Below, piece by piece: positions 11,182 through 21,884 of a stretch of 64,000 bases of DNA. Numbering within the stretch: position 1 is the first letter of the stretch; the number at the start of each line of letters is the position of its first letter. The stretch lies in assembly GCF_004379255.2 (NCBI RefSeq), contig NC_056037.1:34073012-34137011 (forward strand), in the 5' to 3' direction. The stretch is from Salvia splendens (taxonomy: Eukaryota > Streptophyta > Magnoliopsida > Lamiales > Lamiaceae). Below the pieces are notes generated by a model. That model made no database searches and was not told the origin of the DNA. It saw nothing but the letters and a program-made list of their open reading frames with translations. Position numbers and translations under genes: made by a program.

Positions 11182-11622
11182 TGTTGTGGTTGGCGACCGA
11201 TTGTATGAAACGCAAGAACACTAAAGAAACAATGACACAACAATTTACGTGGTTCGATCTTTCGATCTACGTCCACGGGCGAGAAAGAGGTCGATATATT
11301 GATGATGATTTCTGGAGATTACAAACTACTGATTCAACTCTACAAAATAACAACACTCACTTCTAATCTCACTTTTTGCTCCAAAGCTAATCAAGTAAGT
11401 GGTTGATGAAACTAGAGGAATCACTCGTGGTTTTCTTGGCTTCTGTGTTGTTGAGGATCTCTGATCTCTCACCTTTTATATTGAGGATCTGAACCTCCTT
11501 CAACAGCTCGCGGTCCCAGCTGCAACTTCTTCCCAACCACTTAACCGTTGCACTCAATCCTCAGCCATTGATCTTGATGAGCTTAGATGAACGGCTATGA
11601 TGATGCATGGTTACTTCTATCA
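11182..11622 (-). repeat. 3' LTR of the Ty1-copia element
   Basis: 441 bp, plus-strand TGTTGTGG...TCTATCA. It carries the shared motif CCCGTGGACGTAGATC...GAACCACGTAAA on the minus strand. It differs from the other LTR at two positions seen by eye. Confidence 0.95.
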
Positions 11623-11679
11623 ATCTCCACCTTAACCATGCCATCAACTCCACCTCCTTCCCTGCCTTTATACCCTCTT

Positions 11680-14600
11680 TCACTTCAATCTGAGACCCAC
11701 CAGCTCCAAGCAATACTTGAACTTCAAAGCTGGTAATGGCTTAGTTAACATATCTGCAGCATTGTGATCAGTCGACACCTTTCTCATTCTGACCTCTCCT
11801 TTCTGAACCTCATCTCTAACAAAATGGAGCTTCACATCTATATGCTTAGACCTCTCATGGAATACCTGGTGCTTTGCAAGAGCTAATGCGCTGCTGCTAT
11901 CACAAAAGATGTCCACAGTCTGCTGCTCTTCACCAAAGTCTTTCAGAATTCCCTTGAGCCACTTTGCTTCCTTTACTGCCTCAGTAATAGCAATGTACTC
12001 TGCCTCTGTTGTAGATAGAGCCACTACATGCTGTAGCCCCGACTTCCAACTAATAGCAGTACCATATAGATTGAAAACAAATCCAGTTTGAGATCTCCTA
12101 TTATCTCTATTTGAGGCAAAGTCCGAGTCACAAAAGCCAATGAGCGCTCCATCCGCATGATCACCTTCTGCTTTATATACCAGTCCATAATCCTCTGCTC
12201 CTCTCAGATACCTGAGCAGCCATTTCAGAGCATTCCAGTGCTCCCTACCATGATCAGACATGAAACGGCTGGTGACACTTATAGCTTGTGCAAGATCAGG
12301 CCTGGTGCATAACATAACATACATGATGCTACCTATGATGTTGGCATATGGTATCTTACTCAGCTCTCTTCTCTCATCATCACTTTTTGGCCTTTGTTCT
12401 GTGCTGAGTTTGAAATGAGCTGCCAAAGGAGTGCTTACTGCCTTTGCATTCTTCATCTGATATTTCATCAACACTCTCTTGATGTAATCAGTTTGCATCA
12501 GCCTGAATTCTCTCTGCTCTTTATTTCTGATTATGTCTATACCCAAAATCCTTCTAGCATCTCCCAGATCTTTCATGTCAAACTTGGTCTCCAATTCTGC
12601 CTTTACTCTGATCACTTCATCATTACTTGCAGCTGCCACAAGCATATCGTCCACATAGAGAAGTAAGAACACAGTTGCCATCCCATTCTCTTCCTTTATG
12701 AACACACAACTGTCAAAATCTGATTTTCTGAACCCCATTGCAGTAATATGCTCATCAAACTTGAGATACCATTGTCTGCTAGCTTGTTTCAACCCATACA
12801 AGCTCTTTTTTAGTAAGCAAACCATCCCTTCACTTCCTGGAATCTCAAACCCTTCTGGTTGATGCATGTAGATAGTTTCCTTCAGTTCTCCATGCAAGAA
12901 AGTTGTCTTCACATCTAACTGATGTAAGACCCAACCATTCTTAGCTACTAAGGCCAGCAAAATCCTAATTGAAGTGTGTTTGACAACAGGTGAGAAAACT
13001 TCATTAAAATCCACTCCCTCTTCTTGAGTGAACCCTCTAGCCACAAGCCTTGCTTTAAATCTGATCTTCTCAACCTCTCCTACTTCAATCTTCTTCTTAA
13101 AAATCCATTTACAGCTGATTATCTTCTGAGTCATGGGATTCTTGACCAATATCCAGGTCCAATTTTTCATCAGACTCTCAATCTCATCTCTCATAGCATT
13201 GAGCCACTCTTTACTTTCCTTGCTCTTCATAGCTTCTGCATAACTGGAGGGCTCAGCATATTCAATAACTTCAGCTACACATAGAGCAAAAAAGCTCATC
13301 TCATAGTCACTAAATCTGGTAGGCCTTCTGATTTCCCTTCTAACTCTATCTCTAGCCAACTTATATCCACTGCCATTCTGTGATTGTGTTTCTGGGATAT
13401 CAGCATTGGGACCAGAGGCATCCGGCTCAGTAGCTCCACCTCCATCTGAGGTTCCATCCCCATCAAAATTCTGACCCACGCTAGCAGCTCCACCTTCATT
13501 AGTGATTTGCATACCAATCTCCTGCTCAGTAGACCCAGCCACATCATTCTTCTGGCCAGAGGCTGTGCTGTTGTCATTCTTCAGAAAAGGCAAAGTTTCT
13601 TCATCAAAAATCACATCCCTACTGATCACTATCTTCTGATTTCCTCTCTCTGTACACCACAGCCTATATCCCTTTACTCCATGTTGATAACTAACCATCA
13701 CACATTTAAGAGACCTGGGATTGAGTTTGCCTTGCTTGCAATGAGCATAGGCTCTGCAACCAAAAATTCTCAATGATTTGTAGCTGCAATCTCTGCCATA
13801 CCATCTGGTGTTTGGTATTTCATTTCCTATTGCTGATGAGGGTGAGTTGTTGATCAAAGTAGCTGCAGTAGACACTGCTTCTCCCCAGAAAACTTTAGGT
13901 AGGCCAGATGATGACAACATGCATCTAACTTTCTCCAATAGACTTCTATTCATCCTTTCAGCCACCCCATTTTGTTGGGGGTTGGCTGGAACCGTCCTGT
14001 GTCTTCTTATCCCATTAATCTTGCAGAAACCATCAAACTCACTGGATAGAAACTCAAGACCATTGTCATTCCTCAAGCAGTTAAGCTTTTTTCCAGTCTT
14101 GAGCTTCACTTCCTGACTCCATTCTCTGAACTTTTCAAAAGCCTGTGACTTATCTTTCAGAATGAAAACTCTCACTTTCCTTGAGTAGTCATCAATAATA
14201 GATAGGAAATACTTCCCTCCACCTAGAGTCAGAGGTGTGGCTGGCCCTCACAAGTCTGCATGGGCATAATCCATTATCTCCATGGATGAGTGTGTGCCTG
14301 CTTCATAAGGCAACTTCTTGCTTTTCCCTAAAACACAGTGCTCACACACATTCAGCCTTGAAGGGTCACCAATCTGAACCAACCCTTTCCTTATCAGTTC
14401 TTTCAGACCATTCTCTCCAATGTGTCCTAGTCTCTTGTGCCACTTCTCAAATCCAGCCTTCTCCACTACATTCAGGGATCCAATTATGGTCTCAGCCTCT
14501 AGGTAGTATAGGCTATTCTTTCTCTTGGCTCTCATGACATCAGCACCATCTTTAGAGAAAACCATATGTCCATTTTCAGAACATATCTTGAATCCCTTAG

Positions 14601-15711
14601 ACTCCAGAACACCTACTGAAATGAGATTGCGTTTTATGCTTGGTATGTACCTTACTTGGGTGATCACCTTGACTCCACCACCATTTGTTCTGAGCCTGAT
14701 ATCTTCCACTCCCTCAACCTTGCAGATTTGGTCATTTCCCAGCATCACTGACCCTATTGCATCAAGAAAATTCTCAAACCATTCTCTACAAGAGCTGATG
14801 TGGAAACTACACCCGGAGTCCATGATCCAAGCCATTTCAATCTCCCTTCCTATGATGTTCATAACCAGAGCCAGTTCTTCTTCCAGTGCTAGATCAGCCT
14901 GATTCTGAGCCATCTCAGTTTGTTTCTTCTTCCAATAAAAGCAGTCCTTCTTGAGATGTCCGGGTTTTCTACAATAGTGGCAACTTCTTTTTTCTTGAGC
15001 CCCTCCATCTCCATGCTTCTGTTGTTGAGGAGGCTTAAAGAAACCCGGCCCTTTCTTCTTCTTGCCTTTGAAATTTTTTACATTCAAAGCTTGACTTCCA
15101 TTGCCCTCACTCGTCGTAGAGGAGTTCTTTTCCAGCTCCTTTGAACGTAGAGCACACTGAACCTCCTCATAAGTGATGCCAGATTCAGCATTCCGACCAA
15201 ACAACATTGCATCTTTGAGATGCTGGTATGTCTTAGGTAGAGCATTCAGAAGTAGTATAGCCTTATCCTCATTCTTCATAGGACCATCCACATTCTCCAA
15301 ATCGTCAAGATTCTTACTGAAATCATCTATCTGCTCCGCAAAAGACCGATCCTCAAGAATCTTGTATGAGAACAAGCGTTGCTTCATGTACAAACGGTTA
15401 GCGAGAGACTTAGTCATGTAGAGGCTCTCAAGTTTCGTCCATACCCCAAGTGTTGTAGTTCTCTTCGCAACTTCACGCAGAACTTTGTCAGTGAGATTGA
15501 TAACAATGGCACTATGGGCTTTCTTGGCAATCTCAGCCTTCTTCTTCACGCTCTTCTCATCGAGATCTTCCTTTTCTTTCCCCTTCGGATCAATCGGCTC
15601 AATAGCTTCATCAAGCCCTTGCTGGATCAACAGAGCCCTCATCTTGATCTGCCACAGACCAAAGTCATTCTTCCTCGAGAATTTCTCTGCTTTGAATCTT
15701 GTCGTCGCCAT
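11680..15711 (-). pseudogene. Ty1-copia gag-pol polyprotein, one in-frame stop
   Basis: The frame begins at ATG 15,711 (a more upstream in-frame start at 15,798 lies in the LTR) and runs 1,343 codons plus stop to 11,680. In order: gag of the UBN2 type (residues 1-240); zinc knuckle CHYCRKPGHLKKDC (244-257); aspartic protease motif DSG (298-300); pre-integrase HHCC finger (H425, H430, C456, C459); integrase core; RT with YVDD; and RNase H with the TEAEYIA segment. One TGA at 14,248-14,250 (codon 488), at the start of the integrase core where this family normally has a tryptophan codon, splits the frame. Both halves are in the same frame and otherwise look intact. As written, the copy would make gag-protease but not integrase or RT. 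A sequencing error at this one base is possible. Confidence 0.9.
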
Positions 15712-15738
15712 CGATATCAACTCTGATCTGAGCTTTAA

Positions 15739-15756
15739 TTCCCACAGACGGCGCCA
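15739..15756 (-). other. Primer-binding site of the Ty1-copia element
   Basis: Minus strand reads TGGCGCCGTCTGTGGGAA, two bases from the LTR. It is identical over 18 bases to the primer-binding site of the gypsy element at 57,676-57,693 and is not the initiator-Met type that copia elements most often use. The first nine or so bases fit the 3' end of plant tRNA-Asp (from memory); the remainder does not. Confidence 0.7.
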
Positions 15757-15758
15757 CT

Positions 15759-16199
15759 TGTTGTGGTTGGCGACCGATTGTATGAAACGCAAAAACACTA
15801 AAGAAACAATGACACAACAATTTACGTGGTTCGATCTTTCGATCTACGTCCACGGGCGAGAAAGAGGTCGATATATTGATGATGATTTCTGGAGATTACA
15901 AACTACTGATTCAACTCTACAAAACAACAACACTCACTTCTAATCTCACTTTTTGCTCCAAAGCTAATCAAGTAAGTGGTTGATGAAACTAGAGGAATCA
16001 CTCGTGGTTTTCTTGGCTTCTGTGTTGTTGAGGATCTCTGATCTCTCACCTTTTATATTGAGGATCTGAACCTCCTTCAACAGCTCGCGGTCCCAGCTGC
16101 AACTTCTTCCCAACCACTTAACCGTTGCACTCAATCCTCAGCCATTGATCTTGATGAGCTTAGATGAACGGCTATGATGATGCATGGTTACTTCTATCA
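15759..16199 (-). repeat. 5' LTR of the Ty1-copia element
   Basis: 441 bp, same termini as the copy at 11,182. On the minus strand it begins TGATAGAAGTAACC and ends CCACAACA, next to the primer-binding site. Confidence 0.95.
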
Positions 16200-16259
16200 A
16201 TTATTTTATAAAATGAGTGCGAAAAAGGAAGTGTGACAAACTATCTGGGATGGAGGGTG

Positions 16260-16680
16260 TATTTTATTAATATTAGATGAGAAGATAAATTTCTCAAGTA
16301 CTACAACATATGGGAACTTCTCAATTGCAAATATATGATTTCAATCGAAAGACGGCTATGCAAGGAGAAGGTATCAGTCACAACAAGCATTGTGGAGACA
16401 AAAGAGACGAAGGGAATGGCGGTGCCAATGCAGTTGAATGAGAATAATGATTTAATGGCAATATATTACTACAAAGTTTTATGAAGAGGCTTGTTTGGCG
16501 AGGGCGAGAAACGAAAGGGAAACAAAATGGCTATGCTCGAGGTGTAGTGTTTATAAATTTTACTAATTCTTTATTTTTTATTCCAAAGATGTAACTTTCA
16601 GTTAGTTTAAAGAAATTAATATTTTTTTGTTTATTCGCAAGTTAATTGGATTACATAATATGAAACGTTCTAAAATATAA
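16260..16680. other. Intergenic DNA, nothing recognised
   Basis: About 420 bp between the split MITE and a Harbinger derivative. A somewhat less AT-rich part (about 16,340-16,550) could be an old coding or element fragment, but I cannot identify it. Confidence 0.4.
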
Positions 16681-17360
16681 AAGCATCCACAATGGCGCCC
16701 GTCCTGGCGGACGTCCGGCCGGCGTGCCGGAGTTCCGCGCTGGACGTCCGCCATTGCGCAGCGGTGACGCGGATACGGACGTCCGCTGCAGACACCGGAG
16801 TTCCGCGGCGTTCCCGGGACGTCCGTCACGGCGTCCTTGCGGACGTCCGCCATTGCGTTGACCCACGGACGTCCCGATTATATAATATATTTTTTTCAAA
16901 AATTCTATAAATACGGCTCGTTGAACTTCATTTCATTCGCACCACTTGTATTAACGAGTATCTTTCTCTCTCTACGTTTCTTTTATATATCCAGAATGAC
17001 TGGTAGTGGTAGTGGTAGTGGCTTTGGTGCGGGCGATAGCGGTGCGGGTGGTAGTGGTGGGGGGTATGATGACATAATGTAATTTTTTTAGTTTTTTTTG
17101 TTGAAATGTACCTTTCTTTTTTTGTTTAATGAAATTTTTATTCCGTAAGCGTGGCGAAATTTTAATTCCGTAAATTGTTTAATTTGGTGAATTTGTGAAT
17201 TTTTATTATTGTGGGAAGTCTGTCGGGATGTCCGCCACTGTGCAGTGAGAAGTCCTTATGATGTGGCAGTGTAATGGGAAATCCTTATGACGTGGCAGGA
17301 GGTGTTTTTGAGATGTCCGCTGGGATGTTCGCCGGGACATCCGCACCAATGTGGATGCTC
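16681..17360 (+). mobile_element. Short PIF/Harbinger derivative
   Basis: Left end AAGCATCCACAATGG and, read inward, right end GAGCATCCACATTGG. TAA target duplications lie at 16,678-16,680 and 17,361-17,363. The left 200 bp holds six GGACGTCC-type palindromes and the right 150 bp holds several GGATGTCC/GGACATCC variants, which look like subterminal protein-binding repeats. The centre keeps a promoter-like TATAAATA (about 16,905) and the first codons of an ORF1-like gene. Confidence 0.85.
16996..17082 (+). pseudogene. Remnant of Harbinger ORF1 N-terminus (28 codons)
   Basis: ATG at 16,996 opens a glycine/serine-rich peptide (MTGSGSGSGFGAG...) that resembles the N-terminus of the intact ORF1 at 41,908. 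It ends after 28 codons at TAA, the rest having been deleted. Position relative to the element's promoter and 3' trailer supports an internal deletion. Confidence 0.6.
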
Positions 17361-19229
17361 TAAGAAGTGAGAAATTAAAGTAGAGTTTGACTATTGAATG
17401 ATGGAGTGAAATAGTATTGCGTATTAATCATGGGTTGTTGTGTAATTAATGAGTTGTACATGCCTCATTACCCAAAAACAGCCAGTCTTTATTTTTCACA
17501 TTTGCTTCTAAAAACTTGATTAATTAATAATTACAGTATGTTTTATTACATGTTCGAATCCAACTAACAGCATAAACACAAGACTCACAACATGCATAGC
17601 ACCATCCAAAAAGAAATGTGGGGAAAACAATTGGTGCAATTTGGGAGAAAAATGTTTTTGTATGAGTACCATACTAATTTGCTGACAAATTGATCTCACA
17701 TTACCTTCCGACATATAGACAATATTAGTTTTTATTATTCATGACAATTAGACCACTTAGATTTTTCACGGTCCACTAACACGAACCGTCCCTTTCATTA
17801 AATTCTCTTTATTTAAAACCATAGGTATAAATTGACACCAAAAAAGTAAGATTTTCAGTTACATTTTGAGATTCTTTAACACATTCGACGGATGTAAACA
17901 TTTTAAAAGGGGAAAATGAAATAAGAAAGGAAAATGTTTTTTTATGTGTACTTAAACATAATTACACTTGTGCAATTCAACAAAACCTAAAGAGCCGAAA
18001 GTCACTTTTCCAAGATTTTTTTTCCTTGCAGAAAAAGCAGAAAACTACATATATCATTATCAATTCTAACTTACAAAGCGGTCACCATAAGAGAAAGAAG
18101 ATTATTTTTTTTCTACGAAAGAATAGTAGTATAATAGTAGTATACTTTATGTCATGAAAAATATATAAATTCACACTGAACACTCATGAAAAATTAATCA
18201 GATTTAATTAACTAGCTAACTCAGATTTTAGCTTTTTAATTATGTGTTTACCACCCACTTTGTATGGTATTTATGTGGATATGGGCCACTTCTTAAACTA
18301 ATTATTCAAACCATTGATTCTATTAATGCTGCATCATTAGCACATAAATTTGAATGATTGCCTCAACACCAACACCACTTAATTAAATAAATATAACATG
18401 CATGATAATATGTAACCTCTTCTGATATTGGTCATACTCCCTCCCGGAGCCGTTGTTGCTGCTCTAACTACTAAAAAGGCGAATGCCAATTTAATTATAG
18501 TGAAAGCCACAAGTTTATGACTAAATATATATAATTAGCACTACTAAGTGTGTTTAGTGGAGAGGGGACATACGTCACACAAGCGTGAGACTGATGTCAT
18601 CATAAGCCCCACAAACACGCATACTTTCTCGTGGGCAAGTAATATATAGTGGGGGTTGGAGCTATCATCAAATCTTTGAAAGTATCATTAAAATCACAAC
18701 TTATATATGATGATAGGAAATAATATATCATACTACTACTAAATAACATATAGAGTACAATTTAGAATATGTAATAATTCTTAACAAAAATTGATGATAA
18801 AGTAGGGCTCAGAAAGGTTATGGAAAATGGGACCAAAACAGCCATGCGTGTGACCATTTTCAAGAACTAGGGTTTGTCTTCTATAACCATTGTCCAAAGT
18901 GATAAATTTAGTCTCCTTTGTAGGACTTCTGACATTCGAAATTATTTCAGATACATAATTATAAAAGTTACTATATACAATATGGAAGCGATATATTAAA
19001 TATGGCATAATTTAAAGCATATACGGTTAGATAAATTTAGGTGTGCTGTGTGGATGCAAAATAAGGATGAGAGAGAGAGTTGGTGTTAATGATATTTTGT
19101 TCAACTTTTCATGAGCTACAAAACCTTCTTATTTACTCAGACTGTGTTAGTGAAGACTCCTAACAAATGTGAAACACTTTTTCTTGTTTTGGTATAGTAT
19201 CTTTATTTTAAATGATCATGTCCTTTGTA
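17361..19229. other. AT-rich intergenic DNA
   Basis: No convincing gene. A slightly GC-richer block at about 18,540-18,660 contains TACGTCAC and TGATGTCATCAT motifs (bZIP-like sites), but no adjacent coding start was found. The small minus frame at 18,781-19,008 has no recognisable features and is probably chance. Confidence 0.4.
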
Positions 19230-19464
19230 CTCCTTCCGTCCTAGAAAGATTGTCTCATTTCCTTGTTCACACTCGTTTGAAAAAAATAATAATAAATAGT
19301 TAAAATAGAGAGTAAAGTAAAAGAGAGAACAATGTAGAGAATAGTCTTACGTATATTATTCTTTTTTTCTTATTTTACTCTCTTTCAACTTTACCTATTT
19401 ATTATTATTTTTGCAAAACGAGTGCAAAAAATGAATTGAGACAATCTTTCTAGGATGGAGGGAG
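19230..19464. mobile_element. Stowaway MITE with long inverted repeats
   Basis: Ends CTCCTTCCGTCCTAGAAAG and, read inward, CTCCCTCCATCCTAGAAAG. The inverted arms continue with the CACTCGTTT/GCACTCGTTTTGC segment and cover nearly the whole 235 bp. TA flanks at 19,228-19,229 and 19,465-19,466. The transcript would fold into a long hairpin and could feed small-RNA production (inference). Confidence 0.9.
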
Positions 19465-21550
19465 TACCTTTTTCCTTTCTTAGAATGCAGATCCCTTTGT
19501 TTTGAATTTTGTGATTTTGATGGAAATAAGTAAATTAAATATTACGACGATGCAGGGATGTAATAAATTGCTAACTAATTAGCAATTCAAAACTAAGACT
19601 AATTTTTAATCATTAGATTAAGAGATCTAGTGGTTGATATAATGTCAAGTGGATTATATTTTAAATTTAAATAATTATTAAATAAAATTAAAGGGTATTA
19701 ATGTCAATTCTCTAGTATTAAAATTATCTTAAAACTTTAAATTTACGTAACTCTCTCGATTTAAATTATTTTTCACAAAAAATATATCAAATTAAATGTA
19801 ATTTTATAAGGATCTAATGAAATCTCAATTGCATATTTTCCGACGACGTTCGGATGATGAAATTTGATGATTTTTATTTCAATTTTTGTATATGTTGATA
19901 AACAGATTTTTTATCAACAAATATATAAAAAATTTCCAATATAATGCATGTAAAATCTCAATAAATTTGTGTTGATATTTTCGTGTACTTGTGTTGAAAT
20001 ACTCATGTCATTGTGTTGATATTTGTAATACACTATGTTGATATAAAAAACCCAAAATTTATGATACGATAATAGAATGACGATCTTACCCTTTTGTTGA
20101 TATTTTATCTACTATTTATTGAAATTCGTAAAATTTAATCTCATCCACTCATTTTAAAATCTAAGGATGGAGATTTGATCTTGATTTTAGATTATGATGC
20201 TATAAACAATATAAGAGGACGCTTACGATGTATACTTATAAATTAGACCCAAAAAACTACCATTTCTTATTAGACAACGAAAACAAAATTTGAAAAAACC
20301 CTAAAATCGTTTAATTAGGTTGTCTGCCAATCAATTCTTATTTCTATATTTAGTTAATTTATATATTAAATTTTTTTTAATTTGAACTAATATCTCTTTC
20401 ACATCTTATATTATAGAAATAAAAAGTTTTCAAATAATAAGAAAGAAGTATATAATTAAATGTAGTCTCATTTGACCAAATTATACAATGCATAATAAAT
20501 ATTCTCTTTATATTTTAACAAAAACAGAATGTGAAATTCATGGTTTTATATAGTATATTAGTATTATCAATTGATATTACAAATATGTAGCGTTGGCATA
20601 TGAGAAAAAGGAGCACTCCCTTCATTAAAGTTGAGAAGCAACCTAGTATTCAAAATCCAAATCATAATACCCCACACCCAAACAAGAAAAACACTGCATT
20701 TAACTATACTGTTTCCCAACAAAAGCGATTTTACTATATTCATTATTATTTGAAACTTCCCAATAAAGCATACTAAAAAAATTCACCAGTCCCCCATCAT
20801 AACTATTTCTTCCATATCACATTATTTCTTGTAGTATATTTTCAACTTCTAAATGCAGTTTGTTCTGCAAGAAAATTTTAATAGGAAAAGTGACAGTAAG
20901 CAGCAAATAGTAAATGTCATGAATACATGCACCTGAAACCGAGGGAGGCTAAACATATAGAGACAGAAACTGTATGCAAGAATAAAGATAACCTGGTGGG
21001 GTAGGGGAGTGTGTTCCAAGACACAATGATTGCATTGGGAAGCAGAAAGGTTTGGCGTGGAAATAATATAGAGAAAGGCCTTTATATTGAAGAACGTGGG
21101 ATACCCTATATTTAATTCCTTTTTACACACTTAATTAATTGGGCTTTAATTATTTTATTTGTCTTTGCTCGGTCGACAATCTGTTTGTTGAGTGTTCTTC
21201 ACTACCTGTGTGTGTGTGCACTGAGGGAGTGTAATTATAATCTTTGAACCAATCACTAAGCAAAGTACACTCCACATTAAAATATGGTGTGTGAGTGTGT
21301 CCATATACACCCTAAAAAAGTTACTCCATTTGTTGTGATAGCTACAGAAATGGATATGGGGTAAGAGAGAGAAAATGGAGTGCCGTAAGAAGAAAGGAAG
21401 CAAGATTAGGAGAGTGGAGAGGTGGTGGGGTGAGATAGACCAAAAAGATATACTAGTACTAACAAAGCACAACAAAAAATTTGAAAGGTTATTTGATTGT
21501 AGGATAAAAGGGGTGCCTCTTCACTCCTCACCTTTCCTCAGAAACCACAT
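19465..21550. other. AT-rich intergenic DNA upstream of the bHLH gene
   Basis: Contains a segment with repeated TGTTGATA/GTGTTGA motifs (about 19,890-20,060) found in several plant repeat families. The last 500 bp is a less AT-rich likely promoter, with TGTGTGTG and GAGAGA tracts. No gene found. Confidence 0.4.
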
Positions 21551-21558
21551 CCCCCATA

Positions 21559-21566
21559 TATATAAA
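21559..21566 (+). promoter_or_regulatory. Probable TATA box of the bHLH gene
   Basis: TATATAAA about 320 bases upstream of the bHLH start codon, followed by a pyrimidine/purine mixed leader. No other good TATA lies closer. Transcription start is predicted near 21,590-21,600 (inference). Confidence 0.5.
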
Positions 21567-21745
21567 GGCTGTGCCATAGAAGAGAAGAGATTGTCAAATA
21601 AAAGTCCAAAATTGAATTAAAGAGAAAAACAATAGGTCTGTTTCTTCCTTTTCTCCAACTTGTTTCTTTTTCTAGATCAAGAAGTAAAATACAAGTTTCT
21701 TGATCATATATATATTCTCTCTTTATAACCCTAATTGAAAGAAAG

Positions 21746-21771
21746 ATGGCATGATTGTCAAACAACCCTAA
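21746..21771 (+). promoter_or_regulatory. Two short upstream ORFs in the bHLH leader
   Basis: ATG at 21,746 opens a two-codon frame (stop at 21,752-21,754). ATG at 21,751 opens a six-codon frame (stop at 21,769-21,771). Both lie in the predicted 5' leader, in different frames from the main ORF, and could lower translation of it. Confidence 0.45.
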
Positions 21772-21884
21772 AGCCATCTTCATTTCTTGCCTCTTTCTCC
21801 TATAAATCTTCAAGTGGGGTTTTACTTTTCTCCATATTTCCACACACACATACACACATACATATAGATATAGTATCATATATT

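Larger units (their letters stand above)
11182..16199 (-). mobile_element. Ty1-copia retrotransposon, full length (Tork/TNT1-like)
   Basis: 5,018 bp, minus orientation. Both LTRs are 441 bp with TG...CA ends, and the element is flanked by the target duplication ATTAT (11,177-11,181 and 16,200-16,204). By eye the LTRs differ at two positions (about 99.5% identical), so the insertion is recent. A primer-binding site lies 2 bases from the 5' LTR (15,739-15,756). A purine-rich tract (AAGGTGGAGAT on the minus strand) abuts the 3' LTR at 11,623. The single gag-pol frame contains one in-frame stop. Domain order gag, protease, integrase, RT, RNase H confirms Ty1-copia. Confidence 0.95.
10999..16259. 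mobile_element. Stowaway MITE split by a Ty1-copia insertion
   Basis: The left part (10,999-11,181) starts CTCCCTCTGTACCAGATAG after a TA. The right part (16,205-16,259) ends with the inverted counterpart CTATCTGGGATGGAGGG before TA. Removing the copia element and one ATTAT copy leaves about 238 bp. The stem sequence (CACTCGTTTTGC and GCAC/GCGA counterparts) matches the MITEs at 19,230 and 35,857. The MITE is therefore older than the copia insertion. Confidence 0.85.

Noticed and set aside
15712..15798. Upstream start codon for the copia gag
   Set aside because: It begins within the LTR and primer-binding region; the family N-terminus fits the ATG at 15,711.
18310..18345. GCTGCATCATTAG resembling a miR172-like or target sequence
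   Set aside because: Match too short and no hairpin partner found.
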